Below the pieces are notes generated by a model that was given only the letters and a program-made list of their open reading frames with translations, was not told the origin of the DNA and made no database searches. A stretch of DNA of 64,000 bases from Lunularia cruciata (taxonomy: Eukaryota; Streptophyta; Marchantiopsida; Lunulariales; Lunulariaceae), in contig OX419755.1 of NCBI GenBank assembly GCA_948567375.1, positions 47,014,291-47,078,290 of the forward strand. Direction: 5' to 3'. The stretch's first letter is position 1. Every line of letters starts with the position of its first letter. This document shows, piece by piece, positions 22,830-34,598 of the stretch. The position numbers were made by a program, and so were the translations under genes.

Positions 22830-23557
22830 ACTTGTCCAATCTTCAACCATTGGTATTGTCCACTTGAGTCTTGTCCTATCAAAGACACTGATTTTTCAAA
22901 GGCAAATATCACATAAGTAACAATACCTCCAAAGCTCCTTCCTTTATGTTGCCTCCGCTTGTTCTAAGTTGAACCAACAAGAGTGATCCTTCAATGTCTT
23001 GAAGGATGTTTCTTTCATGTTCCCACATGGATCTCCACAAGATTGATCAGATTAACATCATCTCAAAAAGGCTTTGCTCTTGAGTACTTGGTATGTGTGT
23101 GCCCATGAACATTCTAAAATAGCACTCTAAGGGTTTGGGATTGCTATGCAATATCTGATTGTTGCCTTTGGGTAATCACAACTCTACCATCCTGCAAAAA
23201 TGCCACAAATCTAGCTTGTTTAGCATCCTTCACCTTAGCTAGTTCTCCCTTCCTTGCTTGAATTTGGAGAGAGGTGAGATCAAGATCTAACCAAATGCAC
23301 CTCTCCTTAAGTATAGCCTTGTTTTCCATCACTAAATCTCTTTGAATTGGTGACACAAACTTCACTAATTCCTTCTTGGTTGTAAACTTGGTTGTCCAAA
23401 ACCTATATGCTTGCACAATCTCATGACCATGAACTCTCAAAAATTAAAGATGAACTCACCCACTATAACTATGGTATCCTCCTTCTCTACCTATGCTAAA
23501 CTTGAAATTCTTAAGTTCTTCATCCTAGCAACTTGGTTCTCCTTCTCAACCTCATGA
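22830..23557 (-). mobile_element. LINE-C internal fragment, inverted (endonuclease N-terminus to ORF1)
   Basis: The minus strand reads from ORF1 (QRDLVMENKAILKERCIWLD and LQIQARKGELAKVKDAKQA, 23144-23440) into the first part of the endonuclease (near 22840-22870). It lacks RT and tail, so it is a rearranged block and not a simple truncated insertion. Confidence 0.7.
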
Positions 23558-23790
23558 AACAATGAAATATAAAGCCTAGATGTTCCAAGAGTCAAAAGGC
23601 TGAAAACTCAATACAAATCACATGAAATGTGAGCCTAGTGCACTTGACCAATTTGTAATAAATTTGATCCAATGTAGACTAATCTTGGTCATATACTTCC
23701 TTAATACCAAAGCCTCAAGCTATAAGAGAGCCATAAAATCACTACTACTAATTTGATGTCTCAATCTAATTTGTTAGGACTTGTGAATAG
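23558..23790 (-). mobile_element. LINE-C 3'-end fragment
   Basis: Begins with AAACAATGAAATATAAAGCC (tail) and covers only the last approximately 220 bases before the tail. Confidence 0.65.
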
Positions 23791-25966
23791 GAACTACCTT
23801 CTTGAAATACCATCTATAGAAGGCCTTTAATCACTTCTCTCTTGCCCTTAGTCATCTATCATGCCACTTGAAGAAGGTAGTTCCCATTTGTAAGTATGGC
23901 AAGATGTTGTCACCAATTATCATACAATACTATTTGGTAGTATCTTTGCCAAGTTGTATGGTCCAATTTTGGGGTTGGGTAGGAGTCTTGATGTATTTTC
24001 TAAAGAAGGTAGTTCCCACACACAATTCTAGCCAGAGATGTTGTCACCAATTACCGTACCACACTAGTTGGTAGTATCTTTGCCAAGTTGTATGGTCAAA
24101 TTTTGGAGTCTAGGTTGAGTACTTGGGCTAAGTGCTAAGCTAGTTTCAAATTAGGCTTTAGTACATTGGATCATCTATTATTACTCTATGTTTTGTGATG
24201 GAAATCCAAGGGTACTAGAAGAGCTCTATATGTTGCATTTATTGATTTCAAGAATGCTTTGATAAGGTGCTCATGAAATCTCTAAGTGAGAGGCTCCTTG
24301 AAGTTGGTGTTTCATTGGATCTAATTGGTGATATCTCTATACTCTATAAGAAGATGTTTATAAGACTCTCATTTGTGAGCTCCTAAGATGTCCTTAGTAC
24401 AATAGGAGTGATTCAAGGCTTCTCTTTATCTCCAACTCGGTTTGGAATCTTCATTGACGACCTAGTTAGAGTACTCATGGAAGTTGGAGCTATAGATTGG
24501 CTCTTTGATGATGCATGCACTCTTTTATGTAGATGATATATTGCTCTTCTCCACCAATCTAGAGAGTCTACTGAAGCTCTTGGATTCCCTCCTTTTGTTT
24601 TGCAATCAAACAAAGATGGAGGTGAACCTTGACATGTCCAAGGTGATTGTGATGGGTTCTAAAGGTGTCACATCTTTCTTCTTTGATGGAAAGTGCTTGT
24701 AGTAGGTTTCTTCTTACAAGTACTACTTGGTGATTAAGTTTTCTCATGACTATAGTTGGCTACTTGTGTGAAGAATAGAATCAATGGAGGGTTTAGAGCT
24801 TTGTATTCACTCATGAATTGAACAATGAACAATGAAATATAAAGCTCAGAAGACCCAAAGAGTCAAAAGGCTGGAAACACAATACAAAAAACATGAAATG
24901 TGAGCCTAGGCCAAAGCCTAGGGCATCTGACCAATCTGTAACAAATTGGTCCGATGTAAACTAATCTCTGTCATATACTTCCCTAATGCTAAAGCTTCAA
25001 CCTGTAAGAGAGTTGAGAAATTGCTCTAGACTTGCTCATCTTACCACAGGGGAGTTGAAGAAGGTGTTGATCAGATCTCTTGTACAAGTAGTGATTCTCT
25101 ATGGTGCTTAGATTGAGGTCAAGGTACTAAGAAGACTTGGTGGCAAAAGGTTGAGAAAGTTCAAGAGTGTTCTTGTGTGATGAACGCAGTTTGAGGACTC
25201 AAACTCCCTATATCTTGTTGCTTGCTAAAATATGTTTTGCCTCTTGAGGCTGAAGCTTTGTTCTTAGCTTTCATATATGCCACTAAGGTGAGGTCCATGG
25301 AGCATGAGAGACTTGCCTACCAAGTCTATTGTGCAACTCTATCTATTGGTTAGTATAAAACTCTAATTGCATGGGTTACAAGGTGAAACATCTCTGATTA
25401 TCATTGGATATTGGAACCTATTGCATTACAAGAAGTGATCAATGAGCAGTTCTTATGTCACCTATAGCATGAACCAGGTACTGAGATTGTGTTCTATAAG
25501 CAGTTTTCAGATCCTATGTTGGTGTATTGCAAGCAATATTATCATTTTGCTAAGATCCCTACTTCACTTAGACATGTCATTGCTCAATATAGAACTAGCT
25601 CTCATAGACTAGAAGTAGAACAAGGATGTTAGCAGCAGATAGAGCACTCCATGCAGCTTTGCATATTGTGTACTATGAGCAAAAATTTGAGGATGAGCAC
25701 AATGTCTTTGTTGAATGCCCTTGCTACCAATAGATCACAATTAGACATCAGATTAGTAGTAGTGATTACTGAGCTCTCCTACAGCTTGAGGCTTTAGCAT
25801 TAAGAAAATATATGACTGAGATTATTCTAGATCTGATCAGTTTATTACAGATTTTCAAGGTGCCTTAAGGTCTTGCCTCGGCTCACATTTCATTTGATTG
25901 TAATTTTTTCCTTCCTTTTGACTCTTTGGGACTTCCAAGCTTTATATTTTAGTGTTCATTGTTCAT
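23791..25966 (+). mobile_element. LINE-C reverse transcriptase copy
   Basis: It carries a duplicated stretch of the KKVVPI block and the SIFAKLYG block (near 23870-24110). The RT core is next, with FIDFK near 24240, the active-site block around 24505-24560 (ALFYVDDILLFSTN, where YVDD replaces the usual YADD), and TKMEVNLDMSKVIVMGSKG. The C-terminal domain and tail end near 25966. Many frameshifts are present. A minus-strand LINE-C end is inserted at 24821-25018. Confidence 0.75.
24821..25018 (-). mobile_element. Nested LINE-C 3' end with target duplication
   Basis: AACAATGAACAATGAAATATAAAG starts the insert and AATTG flanks it on both sides (24816-24820 and 25019-25023). The host LINE reads TCATGAATTG before and CTCTAGACTTGC after, which are adjacent in other copies. 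It is therefore a clean insertion of about 198 bases. Confidence 0.8.
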
Positions 25967-26180
25967 AGGCAACGGAAGAATCGCTCCCTGATCACCTCTT
26001 GTAATGCAATAGGCTCTAGCCTCTAATGTTGCTTAGAAATGTTCCACCTTGTAGCCCATGCAGTCAAATCTATAGTGCAATCAATAGATAGAGTTGCACA
26101 AAGAGTTTGGTAAAGAAGTCTCTCATGTTCCATGGACCTCACCTTAGTTGCATATGTGAGAACTAAGAATAAAGGGGTGA
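25967..26180 (-). mobile_element. LINE-C C-terminal fragment, inverted
   Basis: The plus strand carries reverse-complement blocks of the ORF2 C-terminal domain (CACCTTGTAGCCCATGCA, CTCATGTTCCATGGACCTCA). It directly follows the tail of the preceding copy. Confidence 0.6.
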
Positions 26181-26600
26181 TTACAAAGCTATATGTGAAT
26201 AAATAACAAAGGTATAGGTGATTACAGTGTAAGTGTTTAAAGCTTTCAACTTGTAAACCAAGTTCTAAAAGCTTTCAATTGAGTGTATAGTTCTTGAGTT
26301 ACAATAGAACAAACATCTGGAAAGTAGTAGCTTAGAGATTTCACAATGGAGGATTCCAAGGTTGTGCAAAACATTTCTCATATAGCTATGAAACAAAAAT
26401 AGCTGATTGAAATGTATAACTAAACCAATGACTTTCATAATGAGCTTAAGAGCTTCTTTGCACCTATGTCCCTATGCAAGAGTATTCTCATGGCTGACGT
26501 AGAAACCATTAAACTTGAGATCACATCCTTGAAAGAGTCCATGAGCTCCAAGGGATTCAGAACTCAAGAAGACCATCGGCTCCTACTTTTGCTTAGAATA
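26181..26600 (+). mobile_element. LINE-C 5' leader and ORF1 start
   Basis: From ATG 26345 the translation matches the ORF1 N-terminus at 19615 (EDSKVVQNI, IAMKQ, FHNELKSFFAPMSLCKS). Stops interrupt it. Similarity ends near 26600. Confidence 0.6.
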
Positions 26601-27580
26601 AAGAATAGAGGCATAGCTATGAACAAGAAATGAACTTACATAAGACATAACCAGGTCCTATCTATCTATCTACCGACATCTAACTTCACAATGATACTTG
26701 TTTTATAATTTGATCCTCATATTGAACAAAAAGTCATAGATCAGCGAGCATGAAGAGTTTTTAATAGTAAAATAGTTCCTCTGAGCACAATACCTCTAAC
26801 AAATCTTATTATTATTATACCTGGTCATTGAATCTTTGGCCCGACCGTGGACCCTTTTCACAAGAAGTGCGGAATTATTAATGACTACAGAATAGTAATT
26901 TTTAACTGATATTTCCTTATTTAGATATAGTTAGTAATAGTTGGACAGCTTAAACTCAAGGGCCAAAGGTTCTATGGGATAAGAATAAGATGTTGAAAAG
27001 TTGACCTAGATGACCATTCTCACTTTACGATAATAATGCTAAAAACGAATTGAAGGGAGAACGGACTCTCTCGTACAACAAACACGAGTCTTATAAATTC
27101 ACAGTGAAGGAAGATGATCCATTAGCAATTTATTTGTAAAAGCAGGTCAAATAAGAACTACACTATATATAGTATGGTGGAAAATATGATCGATGGTAGA
27201 AGGGAAGACCTTGGTAAACATATTTATTAAGTTTTGCTGTTTGTACGAGAAGAATAGATGACAGAGTTACAGAAATCCAAAAGACATCTAAATTGGACAA
27301 GCATGATTCTGAATCGTCAATAAACATTAGAGGCTTTCAAATTTGAACTTTAGGGGAATTAGACATTCCCGAAAGGTTCCCTAAATTATAAACGGGTCCA
27401 CAAACCAAATCAGACGTTTATGTTTATGAATATGGAAATAATATTTTAAGGGTGTTGATTATATTTTTAAGTGTAAGTTTGGCCTTTTTTCCTTTGTCAT
27501 TAAATTCTACAACACTCCCATAACCAAGTAAAATTTACATGTTTCTCACGACCTATAAAATTTGATAGGGCTACGAGAGT

Positions 27581-27952
27581 TTACCCCGTAATACTCAAGT
27601 GCGACTCCCCTACACCCTGTAACAGGTTATGAGATCTCCCATAACAAAAATTTATGCAAGTCGAAAACTCGTTTTTGAAACCCCCTATTGAAGAACTACT
27701 CAATATGATTTCATCTTTTAGGGGCGTATCCTCCCCTCCATACAGGTCATATAGAATCAAAATAATAATTTTCCAGTGATTAAAATCCAACTGGCTGCTC
27801 TCGAATCCAAAACACTTAGTGCCTTCTCTTTGACATCGTCCATCGAAGAACTTGTCACAATGGAATAGTGTGAGACTTGGTTCAGGGAGTTCCAAAGAGA
27901 TTGTCATATCGCAATTTAAAATTTTCTTCACCCCAGAACCAGCTTTTATCAC
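27581..27952 (-). other. Orphan ORF, 123 codons
   Basis: An uninterrupted frame containing TISLELPEPSLTLFHCDKFF and LYGGEDTPLKDEIILSSSS. I do not recognise a family. It could be an exon, an element fragment or chance. There is no supporting splice or promoter context. Confidence 0.2.
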
Positions 27953-29131
27953 AAAGGTTACCTGGGATTATCTTGATTTCCTATGGGGTAGGTTATACAG
28001 TTAATACTTAAGCTCTTAACTAGATGATTAGGGTCACTCTTGTGTAATTCTTGTTTCGGTTCGTTCATCTCAACAAAAAACACTTGAATACTTTCCTTGT
28101 TAAATCAACCATGAGACATATAATAGAACTTTGAGTTTTCGGTTCTTTTCAAATCCAACATAGCGAGACAGACCAACTGATGTTGTTTCAATCATGCATG
28201 GGAAACTTCGGCTTCGCATCCACAGGTTCTGGAGATGAATGCATATCAGTTGCAATTAACTTTTTCCTTTGCTTGTCTCGTGCCCTCAATCCCTTGGAGT
28301 GCAGTCAAGAATATCAAAGGAGGAAAATATCCCCACACACCCGTAGACTCCCTGTAGATCTGTCCTCACTCACTCTACTGGACGGGGGACTGCAATACAC
28401 ACTTAACTGTAGCAGGAGATCTTACAACCAAAAAGTGTAGTCAAGGGGATTTTATCTCGAAGGATTCCTACCGAAATTTTATTCCAGTGGATGTGCAGAA
28501 GTAATTGTAAAACTTTGGAAAATCCACAAATTATCTTTCCCGAAATCATATCTTCGCTGGGAATCTCTGGCATGTCGTCATGTAAGGAACTTTCTTTCTC
28601 TAGTACTATTGTTTAATCTGGCTGGAGAGATGGATACTTATTTGTGTTTAAAGATATCTATCTGACCCAAGAGAAACGATCCTGATGACTAGAGAGGGGT
28701 TTGAATATTGTCTGAACAAACCACCACGAGATTTTGTTGTAGAAGATTTCGACCTGAACTAGAAAGAACATGCATCTCAAATCTAAGATCATGCATTTGG
28801 AAAGTACGCATGTGATCTTAAAATGGGGCTTAGCCTCATTTTACCCCTTGTCTTTTATCTTTGTGGGTCTTCCCATCCTTCTTGTTATTCTACGCGGTCG
28901 CGCATCTCTTTTTAATGTCCTTGTATTGCCTACTTTGAAACTAGCATAATATAATTTGCCCGTATGCAGATTACGGTGAAATATACTTACTATAGTAAAT
29001 CACACAAGTATCATTATTCAACATTTGGTCATAGCCAGACGTACTGGAGTACAAAGCCCTGCTGCCATGAAGAACTTAGGAACTGTTGGAACCCAAATTC
29101 ATCATGTAAACTTTTGTTGTCGGTCATTATC

Positions 29132-29455
29132 TCATAACCAGTGCAATACAGTATATTCATCTATGATGGATAAGAGTAAATGCGTTAGTTGCTTAAACTC
29201 TAAAAGCTTAAAACCACTTAACTGATATCTATCGAAGTTGACAGCAACCTGTTCTGTTGGAAAGAAACCACAAATTTTAATCTTCGAATCTATCATGGAA
29301 ACTCCCAAAAAGTAATGATTGGCCCCTTCATGATGTGTAGCAGGAATCAGATGCATACACTTCAGAGCAGAAGAGAAACGGTACGGGACATTGATTGATA
29401 AAGGTGTATAATAAAAAGAATTGTACAAATAATCCATTTTAAAGATTTCGACCAC
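29132..29455 (-). other. Orphan ORF, 107 codons
   Basis: An uninterrupted frame with a protein-like composition (SSALKCMHLIPATHHEGAN, MIDSKIKICGFFPTEQVAVN). I do not recognise it. It may be a broken gene or chance. Confidence 0.2.
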
Positions 29456-31578
29456 CCACTAAATGGCATATTCTCCCAGTAAGAATTGAATATTTACCAC
29501 CCCTGCTCTTCGTTGAGAAATTCAGCTAGAAATTTAGTACCCGCAAACCCGCACATTCCTTCCGTCAGACCATATAGCACTCCCGGGCTCTCTCTAGGGC
29601 TCGCTATGAATGCCAATAGGATCTGAGATGTTCTTATACGGGAGAGAAGAAGGTTCTCCATGAGAAGTGATCCATCCGTATACCGTAGTGTAGTGTCAAT
29701 TATTTATCCAATACGAGTCCTCTGTAACATATCTTCGATTTCAATGCATCCACTGACAGGTCCAAAAACCTGGGCCCCGTACTTTACCAATCCCTCCAGA
29801 CGATGATCCCTTTTGCTCCTTACCTTTTCCCTAATTCTTACCATGGGATAAAGGAGGTGCACTGCACGAGGATGGTGGTGACGTGCAACTGTCACGTCAG
29901 AAGCCACCAACTTCAGATTTCCAAGTCAACTCATAGAAGAACAAGAAATTCCATATGAACGGACGGATGGATGGACATGGCTGCCCATACCAGTTCTGTA
30001 CGTTGGTTGGGTCCAACGATGAACGTAGATGTTAGCCACACAAGTGGCTTCTGGTCCATTCCTCGCCTCGTCTATATAGGTTGGTTGTTTCTGTCCCGAC
30101 TCGCTACCACCCCTACCACTTAGCTTAGTATACAACGAGAGAAAAATCACATGTGTTTAGTAACCCCGTAGAGAATAGGGGGAAATTCTAGACCAAAACG
30201 CGTGGTATATTTAGTAGTGTAAAAGATGGGGGATAATATCCTACGATGACAAGAGATGATGCTCTTGGGTCTGGTGTTGCCAGGAAATCCACCAATAAAG
30301 AAAGAAGGTGACATTGACTAACCCTGTTGGAATCTCCCCGTTATATGCCCCCAGAAAAGTTGAGGAAGTTCACAAGTTGCACACCCGGAATGATTAAAAG
30401 GCATAAAACATCTACTGGATGAAGACAAATGTGTTCATAACCATCCGACAAAAAAAGATTCTAAAAGCAGCATCATCCCTTCTCTTCTTCTTTACTTCAC
30501 CCCCAGGAGGAATTAAAATTTCCACACATACAGAATACCTGTTATTTATTATTCTATATGCGTATACATCATTTTCTGTGAATTCTAATTAATATTTCTA
30601 TCCTCATTTCCTAGGTAAGCTTTTCCTCGTAGAAACTTTCTCATTGTAGAAATTCCGGAAAGAAAGAGGTGTTCTGTTAACATTTATCTAGCTCTGAATA
30701 CATTATAAATAAATCACATGTTTGTATATTCTCCACTAGGGTTTTTGCACCGAAATTGAGGTAATATTTTGCGAGAGAAAAGGAGAAGGCAAGCAAAACT
30801 AATTTGTTTCTGCAAAGTTTATTGGACAGTAGTGTTGTATGTAGCAATTATGAGTGCACACATAAAGACATAGTTTGTGTATATTGGCAAATGTGCTCAT
30901 ATTCTGTCCTGTTCGAATTTGAATTCAACAAAATTCTAATGAAGTCTATCTCTTTACATTACAAGTGTACTTTAATGCTCCAATAGCTTTTTAATGTATT
31001 GACGTGATGGCTATCAACCTCACCACGTTTATGGTCAAAATAAATAAATTCAGGGCCAGGACAAGTAGCAAATTTGTGTGCTCACGAAAGACGAAAAATC
31101 ATGTATAGTGTTGTCATGTTGTCAATTGATCATGTTTTATCTCCATCCTTGTCTCCTATGACAAGGTAATCTATGATCAGCTGAAGTCTTAAGCTAGACA
31201 CTCTTAATTTCAAGATCTATGTTTTTGCTTCTTACCATTACTCTATTCATGTAAAGTAAGTTTTACCAATGTTGTCTTACGAAAATTAAAACCCAAAAAT
31301 AATAATTATTCAAGATTATATAAGATGAAATCTAGATTCCAACGCGATTTGTATTCACATCCTACCTAAACATAGTTGTTGATGGAGAATGTGCTAAGTA
31401 GCATGTAACTGCGTAGCTTGCATGTTTTACTACACTAGTCGTACCGACGAAATAAACTCTGTAAATCCTATGCATAAATTAAGGGGATTCTGTCAGCCGC
31501 TAAAGATCACCAACCGGGTAAAAACGTCCTTCAAAACACTTTTGAAAACAATGTCCGGTAATAAGGTGGATTTAGGTA

Positions 31579-32077
31579 GATGCTCCTCATCCCCGACGGG
31601 ACAAGGGCAGCCCCTAGTTGTTGTCCTCGACTTTGCCACAAAATATTTATTCCCTCAACCGCCAAAGACGATCACTACTGGAAACCAAAGGGATTTCCAG
31701 TAAGAAGGAAGATTTCATATCCCGCTAAGGATTGCCAAAGCGGAACCGTAATCTATTATTATCAGTAGATGCCCGTTGTCCCGAGGGGCGAAGGGCAGTC
31801 CTCAATGTTGTCCCCAGACCTCCAATTTCCGTATGATTTCCTCACCGTTAGATTCGTGTTACCCTCGATCCCCCAACCCAATGTTACCCGGTCCCCAATC
31901 AGACTCCGTCACCTGCTAGTAGGGGCCCGTTGTCCCAGTCGCGCCAAGGACAGTCCAGACTTTGCGGCAGAGTCAGATTCCACACAGCCTGAAACCAAAA
32001 ACATTTACAGTAATGAGACTGATTTGTTATGCTCTAAGGATGACCAGAGCTGGAATCTAATCTATTATCATTGGTAA
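31579..32077. repeat. Three diverged tandem units of about 150-190 bases
   Basis: Units start near 31579, 31768 and 31921. Each opens with a C/G-rich block resembling GATGCCCGTTGTCCCGAGG...GGGCAGTCC. Units 1 and 3 close with similar sequence (AATCTATTATTATCAGTA and AATCTATTATCATTGGTA). A 102-codon plus-strand frame crosses units 2 and 3 but looks incidental. Confidence 0.6.
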
Positions 32078-33299
32078 GATAGATTTATTCTCAATAATGC
32101 AAAGTAAATATAAATGTGAGAACTGATTTACGGTTAGATTAGGAGTAGCCACAAATAGAAGTCCCTATAAAATAGATTCTGGAAAGAGAATTTAATAATG
32201 CACTCCCGCTTCCGTTCTTCTCCTACATATCAGAGAAGTCAGGATGAAAAGGTACATTAGGAACCGTATGGTGTGAGCGTCCTGATACATGGTTAAGTGG
32301 TAGAGTAGATGTAAAGTGGTGTATTTCTGAAGTTGTTAGAGTTGTGATGTTCGAGTGGTAAACACTTGATAGACAAGCTTGTCTATGTTTTCTTTTCCTA
32401 CGAGTTATGAGCTTAATTACAATGCTGTTCAGAGCTCATAATGTGGTTCGTCTGAATTTGAATTTTAAGAATTAAGAAAAGTTCTAGCTAACCACCCAAT
32501 TGCTCACCTTGCTGCGAGAAACATGGCTTGATTTCTAGAAGTGACTTTCCAATTCATGGAAAGGGACTCCTCGCTCATCTGCCAAGGGATTGCCACTGTA
32601 ACGGACCAATTTCATTAAAAAAATGACTAAAGTTAGTGAAAGAGTTAACTCCAGTTTGCGCGTGCGTCAGAGTATCAGCTAAATAAAAGTGCGATGGAAT
32701 CCACGTGACTTGGACAATGCTCCGCATCGTACATATGTATGTATGCTGCGGAAATCATCCCTTCGCCTGGATAATTGGCGATGACGTCCCAAGGTTCATC
32801 CCCTACCCTGTACAGTACATGCACTCGGTCTCAGGGAGAAATTTTCCCCTGCTGCCCATCCCCGCCCACCTTCTTTCTTTCTTTCATGGTTCTGTCTACT
32901 TCCGCTAAGGGCAAGGACTTCCTGACGTACTGCTAGTTGACGTCTTGACGTGAATAGTGCTTAGGAAGGCACCGCCGATGGTGGTATGGTGGGCCCGCTC
33001 CCGGTCCAATCATGGCCCCCGGGATGATGGTAAATGTAGATGACGGGGCTCCTTCCGGTGACTCCTAGTGGTCGATCGCCCTTATGTGGGTTTCACCACG
33101 AGCATGCTAACAACTTGTCCTTATTGTGAGATAAGCCTCGCTTTCTAACGGTGCGCAAGTAGCGCCGTCGGTAGCGCCGTCGGCTGGTTCGAAGAGTAAA
33201 TTTCCTTACCATCCTATTTTAAGACCCTCCTCGTCGGAACTGGTGACGGGTCGTCTTTGTCTGCCTACTTGTCACTCGCTGTGGGGAAATGGTAGAAAC
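32078..33299. other. No gene recognised
   Basis: Upstream intergenic DNA of the CCT gene. GC content rises from about 32900. A 12-base direct duplication, GTAGCGCCGTCG twice, lies at 33159-33182. Confidence 0.4.
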
Positions 33300-34598
33300 T
33301 AAATCAGGGAATCTGCCTTTACTTTCACATCAGGATGAACGCTGTCCAGTGAAGCGGGAGTGGAGTAGAGTTGTCGTTCTTCAAGCTTGTGGCCGATCAA
33401 TTGCATTTCCTTTTCGTTCTACTACTCTCCCCCTAAGAACGTAGTAGTACTGGAAGTAGAGAAGCTTGATGGGGTCTTCCCATCTTTCTTGTTATCCTAC
33501 GCGGTCGCCTTTCTTTTCTGAAGTAGAGGAGCTTGGAGCTTAGGGGCCACCTACGGCAGTGTAGTGTGACTAGTGCCTGCGTACCTGCGGGCGTCGCAGC
33601 TAAAGCCAATTTGGTGTTTGGGGGAATGGTAGTGGAATTTCGTCGTGTTGTGGATCTTCGGTGGTCATCTCATCTCATCTTGCTTTACCCCTCCTTCCGC
33701 CCGCGCCATCCTGTGGATGGATTTCAGTCACGGGCTGGGCAGAAGAAAAGATGGCGCCGAGGGGAAGATTTGTGAATCGTTCCAGCTTTCTACTTGTTCT
33801 TCACAGAAGCAGCAGTCGTAAGCAGTAGCAGTACGGTATTGTAGCGAAAGGAGTAGAGAGCAAGAGCGCGAGAGACCAGATCCGACCCGCGGGGAGGGCT
33901 TTCTCCGACGATTTCACTCCACTCGCGCGAGGAACTAGTCGAGTTGTTCCCTTTCCCCATACCTTCCGGCATAGCTTCTGGCATTGCTGCTGCTCATCAC
34001 CCCTCCACTCATCTGTAGCCTCTCTTACTTTTTCATTTTACTCGTTCCTTCTCCCCCTCCTGCTTCTGCAGCTGCTGCATCCGCCCTTCCTTCCACTCGC
34101 CGTGTTCCGGAGTTCTAGAGTCCCCCACCCCTTCTGCCCTCTCTTTCTGTCTGTGCATCTCACTTGCTTCCCCCCTCACTCTCCTCCCTTCTCTTTTCCT
34201 CTCTCTGTTCTTTCGGTCTCGTTATACTTCTTTGCAGGCAGGCAAACAAACTGCGGTGCGGTGCTGTGTCGGTCCGTCCGGTAGAGCAGCGCAACATCTT
34301 GAATCTTCCACTCTTGTAAAGAGCTTGAGCACTGACTACTGTAGTGGTGGAAGGGAAGCCTGGAGCTTGGAGCTGGACACCATTCGGTGCTCATCTTCTC
34401 TCAGGTCCTACAACCCTTGTTCTCCAAAGCACGCTCCATGCCTGGTCGCTTCAACTTCAGGAAAGGGAGAGTAGAGCTTGCTAGAAGCGTGGAAGATTTT
34501 GCCAAAGGAGCCGCGATGGGTTACAGGGTCTGAGACGTCAGCAGTGTGTCTGAGAAGGACTGGCTTGGAGGCGACTGGGCGTGTGGTCATCTCTCTGA
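33300..34598 (+). promoter_or_regulatory. Promoter and long CT-rich leader of the CCT gene
   Basis: GC-richer, with long CT tracts (about 34010-34220) typical of plant 5' untranslated regions. The main ATG at 34599 is directly preceded by an in-frame TGA at 34596-34598, so the coding sequence cannot extend upstream without a splice. A 31-codon upstream frame is listed separately. I could not place the transcription start. Confidence 0.5.
34438..34533 (+). promoter_or_regulatory. Upstream ORF (31 codons) in the CCT gene leader
   Basis: ATG at 34438 opens MPGRFNFRKGRVELARSVED and continues to TGA at 34531-34533, 65 bases before the main ATG. A second in-frame ATG lies at 34516. If the leader is unspliced here, scanning ribosomes would meet it first, which could lower main-frame translation. 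Function is inferred from position only. Confidence 0.45.

Larger units (their letters stand above)
26601..31578. other. Long gene-poor interval
   Basis: No recognised gene. It contains two uninterrupted minus-strand ORFs listed separately and a 37-base block at 28865-28901 that recurs at 33472-33508. Composition and texture differ from the LINE piles on either side. Confidence 0.4.

Noticed and set aside
29704-30150. Minus-strand ORFs of 68 and 74 codons
   Set aside because: No domain, no conserved pattern and no supporting context.
34102-34474. Two leader ORFs as upstream coding exons of the CCT gene
   Set aside because: They begin at GTG or TTG, lie in CT-rich leader sequence and are not in frame with exon 1, which is preceded directly by a stop.
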